From assembly GCF_947488135.1 (NCBI RefSeq), contig NZ_CANKYW010000006.1, positions 1 to 64,000 on the forward strand: 64,000 bases of DNA, in the 5' to 3' direction. Under the pieces are notes generated by a model. That model was not told the DNA's origin. It searched no databases and saw only the letters and a program-made list of their open reading frames with translations. Made by a program: the position numbers and the translations under genes. Position 1 is the stretch's first letter; each line of letters opens with the position of its first letter. Below are positions 62,097 through 64,000 of this stretch, one piece after another. The stretch is from an uncultured Marivita sp. (GTDB lineage: Bacteria; Pseudomonadota; Alphaproteobacteria; Rhodobacterales; Rhodobacteraceae).

Positions 62097-63104
62097 ATGC
62101 TGAAACACACACTTGCGGCTGTCGCCGCCACGCTGAGCATGGCCGGATCCGTCTTTGCCCAGACGGATTTGCCCTTCGCGCTCGACTGGAAATTCGAAGG
62201 TCCAGCCGCGCCGTATTTCGTTGCGATCGACAACGGACATTTCGAAGCGGCCGATCTCTCGGTCGAAATCTCTGCGGGGCAGGGATCGCTCGACGCTATT
62301 CCGAAAGTTGCGACCGGCGCGTTTCCGGTCGGCTTTGCCGATATCAATTCGCTGATCAAGTTTCTTGACCAGAACCCCGGCGCACCCGTGACGGCCGTGA
62401 TGATGGTGTACGACAAGCCGCCGTTCGCAATCATTGGCCGGAAATCCCTTGGTGTCGAAGTTCCGAAAGACCTCGAAGGACGCGTGCTTGGCGCGCCGCC
62501 CCCCGATGGTGCCTGGGCGCAATTCCCGGCTTTTGCCATTGCCAACGATCTGGATGTCGACGCGATAACGGTTGAGCCCGTTGGCTTCCCGACGCGAGAG
62601 CCCATGCTAGCCGAAGGCAATGTGGCAGCCGTCACAGGCTTTTCGTTTTCGTCTTACCTGAACCTCGTGCGTCTTGGAGTGCCGGAAGAGGATATCTCGA
62701 CCATCCTGATGGCGGATTACGGCTTGGCGCTCTATGGCAACGCCATCATTGTGAACACCGATTTCGCCGAAGCAAATCCCGAGGTGATCACGGGCTTCCT
62801 CGGAGCGATTGCGGCCGGTTGGAAGGACGCGATTGCGGACCCGGCCTCTGCTATCGAAAGCCTGATCGAACGCAACCCGGCCGCCGATGCGGAACTCGAA
62901 CAACGCCGTCTTGAACTGTCCATCGACGCCAATGTGGCGACCGAGTACGCGCTGGCGAACGGTATGGGGGGTATCGACGCGGACCGCATGGCCAAGTCGC
63001 TGGAGCAGATCGCCCAGACCTACGAATTCCAGAACGCACCAGATGCGAGCCTGTATTTCACGGATGCCTATCTGCCTGACGCCGACGCGCGGATGCTGAA
63101 GTAA
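62097..63104 (+). CDS. ABC transporter substrate-binding protein (NMT1/ThiY-SsuA-like)
   Basis: 335 residues. The ATG at 62097 gives a signal peptide (LKHTLAAVAATLSMAGSVFAQ). The mature protein begins TDLPFALDWKFEGPAAPYFVAIDNGHFEAADLSVEI, the NMT1-like pattern of binding proteins for thiamine pyrimidines, riboflavin, nitrate or sulfonates. No TPP or FMN riboswitch is seen in the 255-bp leader, so the ligand is open. First gene of an ABC import operon. Confidence 0.87.
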   Translation: MLKHTLAAVAATLSMAGSVFAQTDLPFALDWKFEGPAAPYFVAIDNGHFEAADLSVEISAGQGSLDAIPKVATGAFPVGFADINSLIKFLDQNPGAPVTAVMMVYDKPPFAIIGRKSLGVEVPKDLEGRVLGAPPPDGAWAQFPAFAIANDLDVDAITVEPVGFPTREPMLAEGNVAAVTGFSFSSYLNLVRLGVPEEDISTILMADYGLALYGNAIIVNTDFAEANPEVITGFLGAIAAGWKDAIADPASAIESLIERNPAADAELEQRRLELSIDANVATEYALANGMGGIDADRMAKSLEQIAQTYEFQNAPDASLYFTDAYLPDADARMLK

Positions 63105-63161
63105 AAAATCATCGGGCCAACTGCGGATCGCGTTGTTGGCCCAAGAAACAAGGCGCAGCGC

Positions 63162-63959
63162 GTGTCCGAGAATCTTATTGAAATAAAGGGCGTGCGCCAC
63201 GCCTATCAGACCAAGGCCGGGCCTCTTCCCGTTCTTGATGGTCTTGAGTTGAGCGTGCCCGAGGGCGGGTTTGCCGCTGTCGTTGGTCCTTCGGGATGTG
63301 GCAAGTCCACCCTGACACGGTTGATCGCCGGGCTGATGAAACCTGACAAGGGCGAGGTGTGGTTGCACGGCGATTTGGTCAAAGGGCCGAAATCGACCGT
63401 GGGCATGGCCTTCCAAAACCCCGTTTTGCTGGAGTGGCGCACCATTTTGCAAAACGTGATGTTGCCGCTCGAGATCGTGCCGACGAAGATGTCAAAACGG
63501 GAACAGGAAGAGCGCGCACGCAAATTGCTTGCGCTGGTCGGGCTGGAGGGCTTCGAGGACAAACGCCCCAGCGAATTGTCCGGCGGTATGCGGCAGCGCG
63601 CGTCGCTCTGCCGGTCCATCGTCCACAAGCCCGAAGTTCTGATCCTTGATGAACCCTTCGGCGCGCTGGATGCCTTCACCCGCGAAGACCTGTGGCAGAC
63701 CATGCACAAGGTCAAAGCCGAAGAGCCTTTTACCGGCGTGCTCATCACTCATGACCTGCGGGAGTCGATCTTCCTCGCGGATCAGGTCGTGGTGCTGTCC
63801 GGTCGGCCCGCAAAGACGCAATACGTGATGGACGTGCATCTGACGGGGCAAAGAGACATCGAACATCTCTACACGCCTGAATCCGCCGAGGCGCTCAACA
63901 TCCTGCGTCACCAGATCCAGATCGCCCAAGGGCGCACCGATGCCGGGGAGGTGGCCTGA
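63162..63959 (+). CDS. ABC transporter ATP-binding protein (SsuB/TauB/ThiZ-like)
   Basis: 265 residues. Walker A GPSGCGKSTLTRLIAGL, signature LSGGMRQRASLCRSI, Walker B VLILDEPFGALD and the switch His in VLITHDLRESIFLADQ are intact. The start is a GTG at 63162 after AAGG. The stop overlaps the ATG of a permease gene (TGATG). It powers the uptake system begun at 62097. Confidence 0.92.
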   Translation: MSENLIEIKGVRHAYQTKAGPLPVLDGLELSVPEGGFAAVVGPSGCGKSTLTRLIAGLMKPDKGEVWLHGDLVKGPKSTVGMAFQNPVLLEWRTILQNVMLPLEIVPTKMSKREQEERARKLLALVGLEGFEDKRPSELSGGMRQRASLCRSIVHKPEVLILDEPFGALDAFTREDLWQTMHKVKAEEPFTGVLITHDLRESIFLADQVVVLSGRPAKTQYVMDVHLTGQRDIEHLYTPESAEALNILRHQIQIAQGRTDAGEVA

Positions 63960-64000
63960 TGACCATTCGCAATATCCTTGTCCCGGTCGCGGCCTTGGCT
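63959..64000 (+). CDS. Start of ABC transporter permease, cut by window end
   Basis: Only 14 codons are inside the window (MTIRNILVPVAALA), beginning in the stop of the ATPase gene. The order binding protein, ATPase, permease and the hydrophobic beginning suggest the permease of the same system. Confidence 0.6.
   Translation, partial: MTIRNILVPVAALA

Overview
This 64 kb window is alphaproteobacterial chromosome, most likely from a marine Rhodobacteraceae (Roseobacter group). I base this on the GC-rich, closely packed genes, the many ATGA/GTGA start-stop overlaps, and gene neighbourhoods typical of that group: era-DUF1491-recO, lepB-rnc-era, relA-DUF2062-pdxJ-acpS, ffh-GNAT-chorismate mutase-rpsP-rimM-trmD-rplS-rpmE, and mipZ. 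No rRNA, tRNA, phage, insertion sequence or CRISPR array was recognised. The genus cannot be fixed from the sequence alone. The left end (about 1-180) is a string of C and G homopolymers that looks like a bad contig end. The right end cuts a permease gene.

Layout. 0.2-6.5 kb: polyamine uptake genes (potF-potG-potH, next permease unreadable), a GntR regulator, a class III aminotransferase and a second GntR regulator; the first regulator probably controls both uptake and catabolism through two copies of an AATTTGATCA site. 6.5-19.5 kb, nearly all minus strand: moaE/moaD, pgsA, recO, DUF1491, era, an EamA exporter, rnc, lepB, acpS, a hydrolase-membrane fusion, a small secreted protein, pdxJ, DUF2062, relA/spoT, rpoZ and folK. 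19.6-29.8 kb: NYN nuclease, YqaA-type membrane protein, MFS transporter, cytochrome c, ispH, DEAD-box helicase, LysE exporter, DUF3429, methyltransferase, rnhA, UPF0126 channel and a MalY/PatB lyase. 29.9-32.9 kb: three peptide deformylase genes in tandem followed by fmt, then two small GlsB-like membrane proteins; the third deformylase has lost catalytic residues. 32.9-38.6 kb: a glycosyltransferase, Usp plus SulP, a glutathionyl-hydroquinone reductase, a degenerate receiver protein and a small secreted protein. 38.7-45.5 kb: smc, a ten-helix membrane protein whose promoter carries two ATTC-N8-GAAT operators, an HpaI aldolase and mipZ. 45.6-54.9 kb: the ribosome/SRP cluster, interrupted by accessory genes (MipA-like porin, sulfotransferase-like protein, four GNAT acetyltransferases of which one is frameshifted). 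55-64 kb: azoreductase with divergent LysR regulator, EamA exporter, TraB/GumN protein, DUF2161, a von Willebrand factor A protein with six exact 89-residue repeats, and a second ABC uptake system.

Most genes are housekeeping. The most promising unexplained points are the persulfide-repressor-like operators in front of the 42366 membrane protein, the catalytically dead deformylase, the VWA repeat protein, a small leader reading frame before rplS that repeats ten residues of TrmD with different codons, and the coupled acetyltransferase cluster.
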